This document shows positions 23,141-34,349 of a stretch of DNA of 64,000 nt, piece after piece. Under the pieces are notes generated by a model. That model saw only the letters and a list, made by a program, of their open reading frames with translations, searched no databases and was not told the origin of the DNA. The position numbers and the translations under genes are program-made. Source of the stretch: Tribonema minus (taxonomy: Eukaryota; Sar; Xanthophyceae; Tribonematales; Tribonemataceae); the NCBI GenBank assembly GCA_017506865.1, contig JAFCMP010000023.1, forward strand, positions 372,001-436,000, given 5' to 3'. Position 1 is the stretch's first letter; each line of letters opens with the position of its first letter.

Positions 23141-25817
23141 TTACGACCACAGCTCCTGCACGTAGCGCCCCTCGGCGTGCAGCCGCTGCATGAACGCCTT
23201 GGCGTCCGCGTCGTCCAGGCCGCCCGCATCCTTGGCGACGTCCGCGAACGCCGCCGCGACGTCCGCGCCCATCGCCGTGCCGCCGCACACGTACACGTGC
23301 GCGCCGCCGTCGCGCAGCAGGCGCCACGCCTCCGCGCCGTGCTCGCGCAGCCGGTCCTGCACGTAGACCTTGGCGGCCTGGTCGCGGCTGAAGGCGGTGC
23401 GCAGCGCGGTGAGCGTGCCGTCCGCGAGGAACGCCTCCAGCTCCGCGCGGTACAGGTAGTCGCGCTGCGCGCTGCGGCAGCCGAAGTAGAGGATGGCGGC
23501 GCCGCGCGCGCGGCGGTGGCGGCGCTCCTGCGGCGGCGGCGGCGCGAGCGGCGGCAGCGGCGTGAGGAACTGGGGTGATTGCGGTGGCAGGGGATGAGTC
23601 GGGTGAACGGTGTTTACAGCGGCTTTTGGCTCTTGGTGAAGGCTGCATTCCAAATGATGGCCGCCTGTTGAGGCTGGGGACTAATGGTCAACGGCATGTC
23701 TGGTGAGCTACAACATGACAAGCTCCGCAAACCAGATCAACAGTGGTGCTACAACCATCTGGTGGCGGCTGCTTGAATGGTGTCAACAAGTGTGCACGAG
23801 TTGGTGCAAGACTGCCACGTACATGTACCAGTTGTAAGTGATGGTTCGAGACATTAAGTGGTGCCTGAAATGACATCATTGAAGGCACACCAGTGAGCTA
23901 TGACCATCAGCGTGCTTGCGGGCACTAGCGGCACCAATTGCGAGCACGGTCATGGCCCAGGGACGAATACGCACTTGAGGCCAGGCTCAAGTCTTGCCAC
24001 AGAGACGTTGAGCTGTCGGGACTGAAGACCACCTACTCAAATGACTCAGCTGCGGACTCAAGACCACAGAAAGAAGCGCGCCCAGCGCCTGCCGACTCTC
24101 GCAGAGAGCCAAAGCGCAACACACCCAGGCCGCATCCTGCACCACCGCCCCCCCCGCCAAACACAGCACCATCAGCAACTGCGCGCGCGAGCCTCACCTG
24201 CAGCAGCGCGCGCATCGGCGCGATGCCCGTCCCCGGCCCCACCAGTATGATGGGCACGGCGTCGTCGGCGGGGAGGCGGAACGTCGATGCGCGCACGAGC
24301 GCGCGCAGCGGCGCGCCCGGCGCCTCCAGCGCCGCCAGGTGGCGCGTGCACAGGCCGTGGAAGCGCCGCCCGCCGCCGCGGTCCTCGCGCAGCAGCGCGA
24401 CGGTGAGGTGGACGGCGCGCGGGTGCGCGGCGGCGCTGCTGGCAATGGTGTACTCGCGCGGCTGCAGGTGCGGGACGGCGTGCAGGAGGTGCGCGAGGGG
24501 GACGCGCGCGCTGCGGAAGTCGCGCGTGAGCAGCTCCGCGAGCGTGCGGCGCGCGTCGGTGACGAAGGCGCGGAACTCGTCGCGCGCGCCGCGCGAGACG
24601 AGGCGCGCGAGGCGCGCGCGCTCCGCGGGGTCCGCCGCGAACGCCGCCAGCCTCTCCACCGTGCCCTTGCGCGGCACGCCGCACACGTCCACGTAGCGCG
24701 TCAGCGCCTCGCGCACGGTGCACGGCGTCGGGAACGCTGCCTTGTCGCCGCCGCTGCCGTGCTCGATCGTGAACCACTGGTCCAGGCGGTACCCCTGCGC
24801 CTGCGCGAGCGCCTCGACGGCGTCGGCGGGGTTCTCCGGCAGCACCACAAAGTTGTCCGCGGTCTCGTACGCGAGGTCCGTGCCGTCGAGCGAGACCTCG
24901 ACGTGGCGCGTGCTGCCGCCGTCCTCCGTCCACGCGCGCAGCTCGCGGTTCACGACCACCGTCGCGGAGCGCCCCTGCCAGTAGTAGCGCGTGGAGGCCG
25001 CCGCCTCGTACTCGGGTGTCGGTGCCAGCGCCGCCGCCTCCGCGTTCGACAGGAAGTGCAGCGCGAAGGGCAGCTCCGCGAGCAGCAGCGCCTCTGGCGG
25101 CGCCGCGGCGTCCGCCTCGAAGCTCGGCACGCCCTCCGCCTCCGGCGCCACCGCCGCCCACATTTTCTCCTTCCACGCCTCAAAGTCGTCCTCGAGCGTG
25201 CCATCGTCGTCGCCCTCGCCGTACTCGAACATGAGCTCCGCGCCCGCCTCCGCCAGCCCCGCGTGCGTCGCCTTGCCGGTGCGGTTGTAGTGCTCGTACT
25301 GCCGGTTGCCGAGGCCGAACGCGGTGTAGCGCAGGCCCGTGGACGCGAGAGACGCGTCCTTGCCCGCCTGCTTGAGCCAGTCCATGAAGGCCATGGCGTT
25401 GTCCGTGGGGTCGCCTTCCCCGTACGTCGCCATGATGAAGATGGCCTTCCCCGCCTCCGCTAATTGAAATTCGTTGAAGTCCTCCAGGTCTACCACCTGA
25501 GTGTTAAAGCCTTTTCTCGCTCCCTCTGCAGCAAGGGTCTTAGCAAAACCCTCCGCCGTGCCTGTCTGGGAGCCGAAGTAGATGCTGAGCGGCCCTGCAG
25601 GCCAGCGTTCGCTGTCGTCGATGGCGTGCTGTGCTTCTCCGTTGGCCTGCGCTGCTTTCTCTTGCCTGCCTTTCTTCAGCAATAGAAAGCTGGCAACAGC
25701 TGTCACCACTGCTCCGAGCGTTAGCCCTGCGCAGATGAACACCATGCCATCGTTGGACGCATGGCTCGCCATCATCGTAGCCAACCCAATGGCTGACTCC
25801 ACACCTCTCTCGGCCAA
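23141..25817 (-). CDS. NADPH-cytochrome P450 reductase (682 aa)
   Basis: Two exons (minus), 25817-24198 and 23569-23141, give 2049 nt exactly. The enzyme passes electrons from NADPH through FAD and FMN to P450s, heme oxygenase and related ER enzymes. The N-terminus has one membrane anchor (about residues 24-46, FICAGLTLGAVVTAVASFLLL). The FMN-binding flavodoxin domain starts at 81 with FGSQTGTAEGFAKTLAAEG and includes IMATYGEGDPTDNA and FGLGNRQYEHYN. The FAD/linker domain follows, with REYTIASSA as the FAD-binding box, then ILVGPGTGIAPMRALLQ and ILYFGCRSAQRDYLYR of the NADP domain, HVYVCGGTAMGADVAAAF, and the aromatic C-terminus VQELWS that stacks on FAD. The linker between the last two exons is Pro-rich. 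The gene is complete. It is head-to-head with guanylate kinase. Confidence 0.96.
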
Positions 25818-26137
25818 GGCCCCACAGCCCGCGCTTCGCGCACTGGCGCAGAGTCACAGTGCAGTGACTGCGGTATTCTTTTCAGACGATAGCACTCCAG
25901 ACAACCCCACAACAACACTGCAACAACAACTCTCTCTCTCAGCTCTCTTATTCCAGTTGAAGTGTGCTGTGGCAAGTCACCTCCTTCTCGAAGTCGCTGG
26001 CTCTGAGTGAGAGCAAGCACATTGCGCTCGTTCGCATCGATGCAGCTCATTTGGACCACCTAGCCCTTCCGGTCCGGAGATTCTTGAATGTCACCGCACC
26101 TTGAAGGCCACGCAGGCCCCGGCGCGCCTGTGTTGTT
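25818..26137. promoter_or_regulatory. Divergent promoter, P450 reductase / guanylate kinase
   Basis: 320 bp separate the outermost start codons (377 bp if the second kinase ATG is used). TTGAAGT occurs at 25957-25963. Short CAA and CT repeats lie at 25913-25946. Confidence 0.55.
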
Positions 26138-26995
26138 ATGCTCTGGTGCACTCCTCACATCACCAGCAAACACAGGCGATTGACACTACTGCTCATGGCG
26201 GCGACCTTTAGTACGATACCTCTGGCTGGAGCGACGGGACAAATCGCTGCAGCCAAGGAGCACGCAAGTCGGCTCAACAGGCGAGCCTCGTGGGAACATG
26301 GCCTCTTGCAACAACAAGAGCTCGCCCGCAGGCCCAATACCGTCGCATCCTGCGGCACAGGATGCTTCGCAGTTGGCGGCAGGCCCGTGGAGGGGCACAA
26401 GCCTCTGGTCATCTGCGGCCCCAGTGGCGTGGGCAAAGGCACCATCATAAAGCGCCTGTTTGACAAATATCCCTCCCACCTGGGCTTCAGCGTGAGCCAC
26501 ACCACGCGCGCGCCGCGCCCCGGCGAGGAGGACGGCGTGCACTACCACTTTGCCGCGACCGCGGACATGGCCGCCGCCGTCGCGCGCGGCGACTTCATCG
26601 AGCACGCCGAGGTGCACGGCAACCGCTACGGCACGTCCTTCGCGGCCGTCGCCGCTGTCGCGCACGCCGGGCGGGTCCCCGTGCTGGACATCGACATGGC
26701 CGGCGTCGCCGCGATCCGGCACGCCGCGCTGCTCGACCCGCACTACGTGTTCATCGCGCCGCCGGACATGGCGCAGCTCGAGGCGCGCCTGCGCGGGCGC
26801 GCCACGGAGCGCGAGGAGGACGTTGTCAAACGTCTCGCCGCGGCGCGCGCAGAGGTGGACTACGGCACGCAGCCCGGCAACTTCGACGCCGTCGTCGTCA
26901 ACGCGGACCTCGAGGCGGCGGTCGCGCAGCTGTGCGCGGAGCTGGCGCGGTGGTACCCGTGGCTGGGCGCGGCGGCGGAGCGCTGCGACGGGTGA
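26138..26995 (+). CDS. Guanylate kinase, probably organelle-targeted, single exon
   Basis: Guanylate kinase phosphorylates GMP to GDP with ATP. The 285-residue frame has the P-loop GPSGVGKG at residues 94-101, the GMP-binding segment SVSHTTRAPRPGEEDGVHYHF, DFIEHAEVHGNRYGTS, VLDIDMAGVAAIR, YVFIAPP and the lid RGRATEREEDVVKRL. The kinase core is of normal length (about 190 aa), preceded by an extension of about 90 residues rich in Ala, Arg and Ser. This suggests a chloroplast or mitochondrial transit peptide (inference). Translation may start at 26138 or at the second ATG, 26195 (MAATFSTIPLAGATG), which gives a more typical targeting sequence. Together with the IMPDH homologue, this is the second guanine-nucleotide gene in the window. 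Confidence 0.93.
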   Translation: MLWCTPHITSKHRRLTLLLMAATFSTIPLAGATGQIAAAKEHASRLNRRASWEHGLLQQQELARRPNTVASCGTGCFAVGGRPVEGHKPLVICGPSGVGKGTIIKRLFDKYPSHLGFSVSHTTRAPRPGEEDGVHYHFAATADMAAAVARGDFIEHAEVHGNRYGTSFAAVAAVAHAGRVPVLDIDMAGVAAIRHAALLDPHYVFIAPPDMAQLEARLRGRATEREEDVVKRLAAARAEVDYGTQPGNFDAVVVNADLEAAVAQLCAELARWYPWLGAAAERCDG

Positions 26996-28725
26996 CGTGC
27001 CGGTGGTGATTCGAAGGGGGGCGGGGGGGCGGGGGGGGGCACGGCATGCCTGATGCACAGCACACTCAATGGGTGACTTAAAGACCACCTTTTGTAAAGC
27101 ATCGGCTCTGGCAGGGAGCCATGTGAATAGTTGCGATTCGTAAGGTGCTAAGAATGGAGCCTCTTGTTTCAATTTTACGGCGCGTGTTGGCATGGGATAA
27201 TGCATCGCATACAATACAATTGAGGTTATCTGGTCCATTGGCATAAAGGTCCACCTCTGCTGTAAAAGGGTTCAGGTTTAATCACGTTGAAGTGTAGATA
27301 TAGCACGTTGCCGAGGTGACACACGCATGGATGCTTTTAAGAATGTTCCACATGAAACGCAAGGACTTGAGCTTGACTTTTTATGTTCCTCCTCTTCAAG
27401 TGTGTTGCAATTTCCTCTGCTGATGCCACAACCACTCCACTGCGTGACCTGCTTCGCTAGCGGTGCGGACATGCAGCACTGAGCCGTTGGTGCCAAGATC
27501 AGTTCCAAGCACAGCAGATGTTTTGGCCAACCTAAGAGGTGTGCAAGTCTCACTTGAAGTTGCGGCATGTGACAGGTGTACAGCAGAGGTGCCAAGCGAA
27601 TGTGCCCGTGCGCAGCTCAGCATCAGGCGCCACCTATATTCGGGTGCAGCAGACAGGGGTTCAAGCTTGCAAGGGTGCGTGTGCAAGCCACCAACAGGGC
27701 ACACGGAGAGCGAGTCATCACACAAGATGCCATGGACCAAGGGCAAACATGCACCCAAGTGCATTGTAATCAATCACATTCTCAAAGTGCGACTGCTCCC
27801 CATCACATGCACTCTCTGAGCATGCATAAGCTGCAATTGCCGCGAAGTGTGGCATCTTACTGAGCAGATCATGCAACATGCATGACAGCAACAAGCGTAA
27901 TTCTATGTGCCCGGTGCCAAACTGTTAGACTAACATCAGCTGCAAAGCTAGGCAGCCCGTGGCTGGTTCCAGTGCAACATGCCCCGCTGTTACATGGCTT
28001 GAGTGTTGATCATGGTAACACGCCAGCGCATGCTGCCCTGTAGATGCCTGCACCGCCATATTCGTGCTGACCGTTGCGACTTCGTCTTTGCGCCGTGCCA
28101 TGCGCTCGCGCCCTTGACCGAGACGGTGGTGCACCTGGCTAGGCCTGCAGTATGTATACTCTGCCCTCCGCCGAACTTACTAGGAGTGTCACGAGGCGCT
28201 CCGCCGCATGCCGTCTGCCGGCGCCGCATCGGTACTGGCGCTCGGAGCCACCGAATCGACTTGCTGCTGCTTGTGTGGCCCTATCAGGTCTGGGCGGCAG
28301 GCCTGCTGTGCGTGCACGCTACGCGGGGCTCTGTCGACAAACATGCATGAGTCACACGCCGTCCCGCCCGTTGCCTTTTGAAAAGGCGCAGCTGAGAAGG
28401 GTGGCTGGCGAAGTGCAGCTGAATCGCCAGAGCGTGACTGTACGAGACTGGCAGCGCAGTCGACAGGGTCGCAGCATCGCTCCTGCAATGTCCGCACCTG
28501 TTTGCTGCCACTTTTGACAAGCTAGCCGTAACCTGGCGCACCTGTTGTGAAGTTATTGCCGCATATTACCGCTGCTGCTGCTGCTGCTGCTGCTGGCTGC
28601 TGCAAGGCCACCCGCGGTCAACCCTGCTGGTGCTGCTGCTGCTGCTAGCGCTGCCTGCTGCAACTGCAGCCGCCTGCTCAGGCTGTCGCTGAGAATTTTG
28701 TGTGCTTGCTTGCGGTGCTTTGAGC
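26996..28725. other. Convergent spacer between guanylate kinase and the PPR-SMR gene
   Basis: About 1.7 kb without a recognisable gene. Just beyond the kinase stop is a G-rich stretch (27016-27040). At 28569-28595 there is a run of nine GCT/CTG triplets, and a further CTG cluster lies at 28630-28650; both belong to the 3' flank of the PPR gene. Several TTGAAG sites occur, for example at 27285 and 27555. Confidence 0.5.
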
Positions 28726-30036
28726 TCACCCCTCGCCGCCTGCGTCCACGCCCGTCACGATCAGCACGCCGGGGTTGAGTGCGGGCTCCTCCACGACCAG
28801 ACCGCGGCGGCGCAGCAGCGACGCCAGAGCCGGCTTCAGCACCGGCACGCCGTCCTTGGACCCCCTGCCGCGTCCTGTTATCAGCACCAGCGGTTGCGAC
28901 CAGTCGCGCATCGCGCAGTGCCCGTGGCTGCTGCCGCTGCCGCCGGCGCCGCCGCTGCCGCCCTCCGCCGCGCGTCGCGAGTCCTCCAGCAGCGCCAGCA
29001 CGCCGCAGGTCGCCTGCTGAGCGGTGATGCCGTGGAGGTCGAGCACGCCGTCGGGGCGGCGCGCCATGCTCTCCAGCAGGGACGTGACCGCTGGCAGGTG
29101 GCCCCTGCCGAGGGCGCACTGCGCGCGCGCGGCGGCGCGGCGGCGCTTCAGCACGCGCCTGTGCTGCCGCAGGTGCGCCGCGGACGCGTCGTCGCCGACG
29201 AGCAGGGCGACCGCCTCCGGCGTCATAACGCGGTGCAGAATGCCTCTGCTGCTCGCGTGGCCGCCTTCCATGGACCAGAGCCTGAGGGCAGCCGTCATGG
29301 AGAAAGGGATGCGCTTGGCGTCGAAGAGGCGCAGCAGCTGCTCCGCCTCCGCGCCATCGCCGAACTTGAGGCACGCCTCCAGCGCATAGTTGTAGCAGCG
29401 GGCCGATGGCTCTATGTGCAGCAGGTTGCACTGTCGGAGCAGGGCAACTGCCTTCTTGCCTCCTGCGCAGGAACGGCATGCCGCGAACAGCACCTCCAGG
29501 GTCCGATCGTCCGACGCATGCGGCTCGTGCAGAGCACCTGCTACCACAGTTATGGCTGTCCGCACGTCCCTCGCTTTTGTGGACATCGCCACCTTGTTGA
29601 GAGCTGAAGCAAGACGGCTGTCGTCGGCGCACAGCATGTGCATGCGTCGTAGCGCATCTGGTCTTGCTGCCGCAGCTCCGAAGCCATGGGTGCTGCGGGT
29701 TCGCAGACTTTTCAAGTTGCAGGCAGCGCAGGCTTCCTGGCACGTCAGCAACGCCACCACGAAGAGCATCCACGCCTGCTGCAGCCTCCCCGGCGACGAT
29801 GCCGATGCAGGAATCACGTGAGATTCTAGGTTGGTCATGATGGACACCACGACAAAGCTGCGCGTGTGGAGGCGCCGGCCGCTGCACACTGACTGCAACA
29901 CGCGGCTTCCCCCAGCAGGCTTGCCGCCAAGGCTCGACGCACGCAGTGGTGAACCAACTAGTGCTAGTGTGTGTCCGGGGATCCCCAAGCGCGTCACCTT
30001 TGGAGGTTGTGTCAGAGTCCGATGCACACTGTTCAC
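28726..30036 (-). CDS. PPR-SMR protein (436 aa), single exon, probably organellar
   Basis: The C-terminal ~120 residues are an Smr domain: VLDLHGITAQQA supplies the conserved DLHG motif, and VLITGRGRGSKDGVPVLKPAL the TGxG and LKP elements. The middle carries degenerate helical pairs in PPR style, such as LLHIEPSARCYNYALEACLKFGDGAEAEQLLRLF and TLEVLFAACRSCAGGKKAVAL (described by position: roughly residues 150-250). PPR-SMR proteins bind or cut RNA in chloroplasts and mitochondria, and the Smr domain can be a nuclease; I cannot say which activity is kept here. The N-terminus before the repeats is basic and Ser-rich. The first ATG (30036) lies 8 bp from the start of the divergent aminotransferase; an internal ATG at 29838 (MTNLESHV) is an alternative start that would leave room for a promoter. 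Single-exon structure is common for PPR genes. Confidence 0.88.
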   Translation of the reverse strand: MNSVHRTLTQPPKVTRLGIPGHTLALVGSPLRASSLGGKPAGGSRVLQSVCSGRRLHTRSFVVVSIMTNLESHVIPASASSPGRLQQAWMLFVVALLTCQEACAACNLKSLRTRSTHGFGAAAARPDALRRMHMLCADDSRLASALNKVAMSTKARDVRTAITVVAGALHEPHASDDRTLEVLFAACRSCAGGKKAVALLRQCNLLHIEPSARCYNYALEACLKFGDGAEAEQLLRLFDAKRIPFSMTAALRLWSMEGGHASSRGILHRVMTPEAVALLVGDDASAAHLRQHRRVLKRRRAAARAQCALGRGHLPAVTSLLESMARRPDGVLDLHGITAQQATCGVLALLEDSRRAAEGGSGGAGGSGSSHGHCAMRDWSQPLVLITGRGRGSKDGVPVLKPALASLLRRRGLVVEEPALNPGVLIVTGVDAGGEG

Positions 30037-30044
30037 AGCCGGCG

Positions 30045-31211
30045 ATGTACCTAAGGCGCTCCCTGACAGGCAGCCTGTCCATCTTGGCTTTGCGGAGAGC
30101 GGTGTGCCTCAGCAGCGCGCTCACGGGCACGCGACACTTCGCAACTTCATCGGCAGCAGCAGAAGCAGCAGCAGCGTCAGCAGTGCCGATGCACTCAATA
30201 ACGAGGAATGGCAAGCCTGCGCCGGATTTGCCAGCCACACAGGATGCGAAAAGTATGCTCTCCGTCTACCCTCGCGGTGCCTACACAACTGCCAGAACCG
30301 TGGATTTTCGCTCTGTCTTCGAGTTTGATGCTCACGTCGAGCGCATGGCACAGACCTCGAAACTAATGCTGGTGCAGTCGGGCAAGGACGCGAGTGCCTA
30401 CCCAGAGCTCACCGACCCGCACGCCCTCAGGCCCCTGCTGGCCGCCAGCTTCAGGAGCTGCATACAAGACTTCATCGACAAGTACCCTGACTACCAAGGG
30501 GAGATCAGGCTCACAGTGCTGGCAGACTGGGAGGAGGACCACAACGCGCACGGCGACTTCACCCTGCTCTGCCACGGCTCTCCGCTGCCGCCGATACGGC
30601 CCCCGCCGGTGGTGGTGGAGGTGCGCGGGTGCCCGCGCGAGAACGCGCTCGCGAAGGACTCCGCCTGGATCAACGAGCGCAAGGGCCTGGAGGCCCTCAA
30701 GAGGCCCGAGCACGACGAGATCATACTGCCGACGGCGGACGGGCGGCTGCTCGAGGGCACGCAGACCAACTTCTACGCGGTCCTCGACGGCGCCGTGCAC
30801 ACCGCCGGCGCCGGCGTCCTCGAGGGCACCGTGCGCCGCCTGCTACTCGAGGTGTGCGCGCGCGAGGGCATCCGCGTCGTGCTGGAGGCGCCCGCGCTCG
30901 CCGACATGGCGTACTGGGAGGGCGCGCTCGTGAGCAGTACAAGCCGCCTCGCGCTGCCCGTGGACAGGATCGTGGTGCCGCGCGAGGGGGAGCCGGCGCA
31001 AGACGGCGATGCGTGCCGCGAGTTCCGCGACGACGCGCTGTGCCGCCGCATCGCGCAGCTGGTGCGGGGCCAGGTGCGCTCGCACTCGCAGGACGTGTTC
31101 AAGGCCGCCAAGGGCTGCAGCAGGTGGGGGCTGGGCGGCGGCGAGGGCGCGGCGGCGGAGGACGCAGCGGCGGCGCAGGCGGCGTGCGAAAGTGCGGCCG
31201 GCGCGCGCTGA
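30045..31211 (+). CDS. Class IV PLP-dependent aminotransferase-like protein (388 aa), single exon
   Basis: The protein matches the plant 'D-amino-acid aminotransferase-like' group of fold-type IV PLP enzymes, relatives of branched-chain and 4-amino-4-deoxychorismate enzymes. Visible blocks are YPRGAYTTARTV, FEFDAHVERMAQTSKLM, AWINERKGLEALKRPEHDEIILP (the Lys of ERKG aligns with the PLP lysine, by inference), LLEGTQTNFYAV, GVLEGTVRRLLLEV and WEGALVSSTSRLALPV. The start at 30045 (MYLRRSLTGSLSILALRRAV) gives an Arg/Ser/Leu-rich presequence typical of mitochondrial targeting. The frame stays open further upstream to an ATG at 29946, inside the neighbouring PPR gene on the other strand. The Ala-rich C-terminal tail (last ~40 residues) is not part of the fold. 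The substrate cannot be told from sequence. Confidence 0.9.
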   Translation: MYLRRSLTGSLSILALRRAVCLSSALTGTRHFATSSAAAEAAAASAVPMHSITRNGKPAPDLPATQDAKSMLSVYPRGAYTTARTVDFRSVFEFDAHVERMAQTSKLMLVQSGKDASAYPELTDPHALRPLLAASFRSCIQDFIDKYPDYQGEIRLTVLADWEEDHNAHGDFTLLCHGSPLPPIRPPPVVVEVRGCPRENALAKDSAWINERKGLEALKRPEHDEIILPTADGRLLEGTQTNFYAVLDGAVHTAGAGVLEGTVRRLLLEVCAREGIRVVLEAPALADMAYWEGALVSSTSRLALPVDRIVVPREGEPAQDGDACREFRDDALCRRIAQLVRGQVRSHSQDVFKAAKGCSRWGLGGGEGAAAEDAAAAQAACESAAGAR

Positions 31212-32247
31212 CGCGGTTACGCATGCAGTAACTGCAAGACATGCAAGAATGGATGAGCCCTGCGCAAGCCGGCAGGTAACAGCCGGTCTGCACGCAGTGG
31301 CTCCATGGCGCCAATGGCAGCAGCCTTAACTTTGTCTGATGGCGGCACGCCAGGAGGGAACGTGTACACTCTACTATACCAATTGGGCGCGCTGCTGCGC
31401 CATCGTTGAGAAAGGCAGCGGTCACTGCTGCAACGTGAAGCAGCAAGGTACTGTTGCTTAGCATGATCATGCCAGCATCGCAGGCACATTAAAGTTCAAA
31501 TCACACAATGTAGATACAATTGCCCTTGAGCAATATTGCGTGCTGTCAACCCCCTGTTGTCAGCCTGCCCATGCCTTACATTCTGCAACACGTGCTGCTG
31601 TGTCGCACGCATTATTGACACGGCACACATCACAGTAGGTAGCGCATGTGGATGCTTTCTGAGTGCAGTGCAATCGCTGGCCCTGCACACTGTTGATTTG
31701 GTGCATTGTGAGCAACAATGCCGCCAGTACGTGCCCTATGTAGCATCCTCAGCTGTTTGTTGCAATGACAGGGCATTGGTGCCAGAGTGGTATGCCCGCT
31801 TTGCGCACGATGATGCAGCATGTCACTTGAAGGCTTGCCAATGTCCACCACATGGCCATTCAACATGATTGGCCTTATCAGGGCATGACGTGCACGAAAG
31901 TGTCTACTGTCATCGCTCATCTTATGGTGACCGCCCTCAGCAACGATTGATTGCATGTGCTCCTCAGTGGATAAGCACAGGCCTTTCCATTTGCAGCTGT
32001 CATGTACGTAGGCCCTCTAAGCGCATGAGCGTGCTACAGCAGATAAATACCTCGCAGAGTTGACGTCCTGTCAACTTCAACGTCTGTGAAAGCACTTGAA
32101 GTTGCAGTCGCTGTGAAAAAAAGTGTGTTGCCTTCCTCAGCCTGCCTTGACCAAAACGAGCAGCTTATTACACAAAGCGCTCCTCTTTCAGCTCGAAATC
32201 AGCTTCATAGACCGGCACTGGCGCCGCAGGATCCTGTTTCTCACGCA
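31212..32247. other. Spacer before BET3
   Basis: About 1 kb, no gene recognised. Just before BET3 lie CTTCAA at 32075-32080 and TTGAAGT at 32096-32102, matching the motif of other promoters in the window. Confidence 0.5.
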
Positions 32248-33388
32248 ATGGCCACATCTGGCAAGCAACATACGCGACTCGGCGAGCAAGCATGGAACAA
32301 GATGAGCAAAGTGGTCAGTCTCCGTCACCAATTGCTGCTCTCAATGTGCACCTCTTTGTTGCGGAACTAATTGCCAGCATGCCGCATCTCTGCTTCGTCA
32401 CAGAATGCTGAGTTCTTCGCCTTGACCTATGGAGCCATGGTGATGCAGCTGGTGCAGGACTTTGAGGACACCGCAGCAGTGAACGCGCAATTAGATACCA
32501 TGTAAGTCTCGGACACGCCTGTAGTGATGACAGTGCTTTTTTAAGGGGGTTTCAGCTGCCTTGATCCCGTTTTAGTCGTGGACTGGTGCGGGTGGGTGCG
32601 CTGCCGACCCTTGCTTGAGAAAGCATAGAAGGGTAGATGGTCGTCAACCGCAAATGTTGCAAAAATTGTAATGAAATTGCGCTCGCACAATTCGTCTTGC
32701 GCGGCATGCAGCGCCAACGTTGGCCAAACAAAGCCTCAAGGCAGGCAGCACCTAATGTGCCACCCGAGTGCGATTGGTAGCCAACAGAGTCATGCCATCA
32801 GGAGTGCACAGTCAGGTGTGGAGTTCAAGAGCTTGAGAGGTTGCGGCAGCAGATGCGCAGTGTCAGCGCCCGTCGCTGCAGCTGTATCAGCAGATGGTAC
32901 TTAGAAGTATTGTCCTCAAAGTCCAACCGTCGCTTGCTGACGGACCCCCCCCCCCCCACCCTCGACGCTTGCGCAGGGGGTACAACATAGGCGTGCGTCT
33001 GATCGACGAGTTCCTGGCGAAGAGCGGCACGGGCGCGTGCGCGGACCTGCGCGACACGGCCGAGACGATCGCCAAGGTCGCCTTCAAGATGTTCCTGGGG
33101 GTCGTCGCGGAGGTCGCCAACTGGAACGCGGACGGCACTGCGTTCAGCGTCGTGCTGTACGACAACCCGCTCATCGAGTTCGTGGAGCTGCCGCCGCAGC
33201 ACTGCGAGCTCCTGTACAGCAACGTGCTGTGCGGCGTGATCCGCGGCGCGCTGGAGATGGTGCAGATGAAGGTGGAGTGCAGGTTTGCGCGCGACGTGCT
33301 GCGCGGCGACGACCTCAATGAGATCCGCGTCGAGCTGAAGGAGGTGCTCGCGGAGCAGATGGACGACCAGTACTTTGAGGGCATGTAG
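32248..33388 (+). CDS. BET3: TRAPP complex subunit BET3/TRAPPC3 (191 aa)
   Basis: Exons 32248-32313, 32404-32501 and 32977-33388 sum to 576 nt. The protein reads KMSKVNAEFFALTYGAMVMQL, then DTMGYNIGVRLIDEFLAKSG, a run through VAFKMFLGV and FSVVLYDNPLIEFVELP, LYSNVLCGVIRGALEMVQMKVE, and ends DQYFEGM. This is a near-canonical BET3, a core subunit of the TRAPP tethering complexes that activate Rab1 and related GTPases on Golgi membranes. The conserved Cys that is palmitoylated in BET3 should lie near ADLRDTAETIAKVAF; here the nearest Cys is in GTGACADLRD (just before that helix), as expected. A C-run of 12-15 nt precedes the last acceptor. Confidence 0.95.
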
Positions 33389-34349
33389 CGGCGCGCTCGG
33401 GCTTGTGAATAGTAAGCGTACCTTGTGAATAACCGGCTGGTACCTAGATGCGTTTCAGCCTCCTTGCCGCGCTGTTCTCCCATTCGACTGTCTGATCAAA
33501 TTTTGCACATATGTGGCGGCCTGCAGTGCCATGATTGCGATGCATATGGAGGAGCTACGCCTGTCAATGCAGCAAGTACCACATGGTGACAGAGTACGGC
33601 TTGTGGTACATGCGTGCAACCCCACGCCTGCGCGGACTCATGCTCATGATTCAGTCAGCAAACCAGAACGAAGCTGCGACTTGTCTGCCGTGCTTGATTG
33701 GCGCTGGAGACGCATACGTTAACGTCACCGCAGCGAGCCTGCCCATGTTGTCACACAGCAGGCGGCACTGTGGTTGCCATGCGTGCAGGGTTCCGCTCAT
33801 TGTGTGCGTGTATCCACTTGACCATGTTGTGAGTCGCTGCCCTTGAGTGCACGTTGCAGCGTGGTAGTAGCAAATGGATGGTTGCGCCTGTGCAAATTGA
33901 GGTAGGTTTGATTTCGTACTACGATCGGCTCATCCCTAGTTTCATTGTCTTAATGATCGTGTGACAGAGACTGTAGCAGACAAGCAAATGATGGCAATGT
34001 GTTTGGTTGCCATATATGGCTGGTCAATAGAAGCTGGATGTAAGGTCCACTTCACTCATCACTGTGACAGTGCAGGTAAGGTTCCTGCCCTTGAATGGCT
34101 TCGTATTCACGCAGGCAATGGTCACTTTGAGCATCCATGCCCGCTGGAGGGCTGGAAGCCTGCAAGTCTGTTCCTATCATGTCTGTTTTAGGGCGGGTTA
34201 GGGGGGCTCTTAAGATTTGACCCCCTTGATGTCAGCGTTTGATCTGCCTCAGCCGGAAAGAGAGACCCCGTGATGCGAGGTGCAGCGCAGCAGAGCAAGA
34301 GCAGCAGCAACGACAGCATTTAGGGGATCCAGCACTAAGTGCAATATCA
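33389..34349. other. Spacer between BET3 and the M48 gene
   Basis: About 960 bp, less GC-rich than the flanking exons. I see no gene, RNA gene or clear repeat in it. Confidence 0.5.

Noticed and set aside
24339..25463. Long + strand open frame (374 codons) inside the P450 reductase
   Set aside because: It is a shadow of the reductase coding sequence, which carries all flavodoxin and NADP motifs on the minus strand.
28553..30238. 561-codon minus strand frame overlapping the PPR-SMR gene
   Set aside because: The translation is in a different frame from the clear Smr domain and is Arg/Ala-rich without motifs; the 436-codon frame has the DLHG and TGRGRG motifs.
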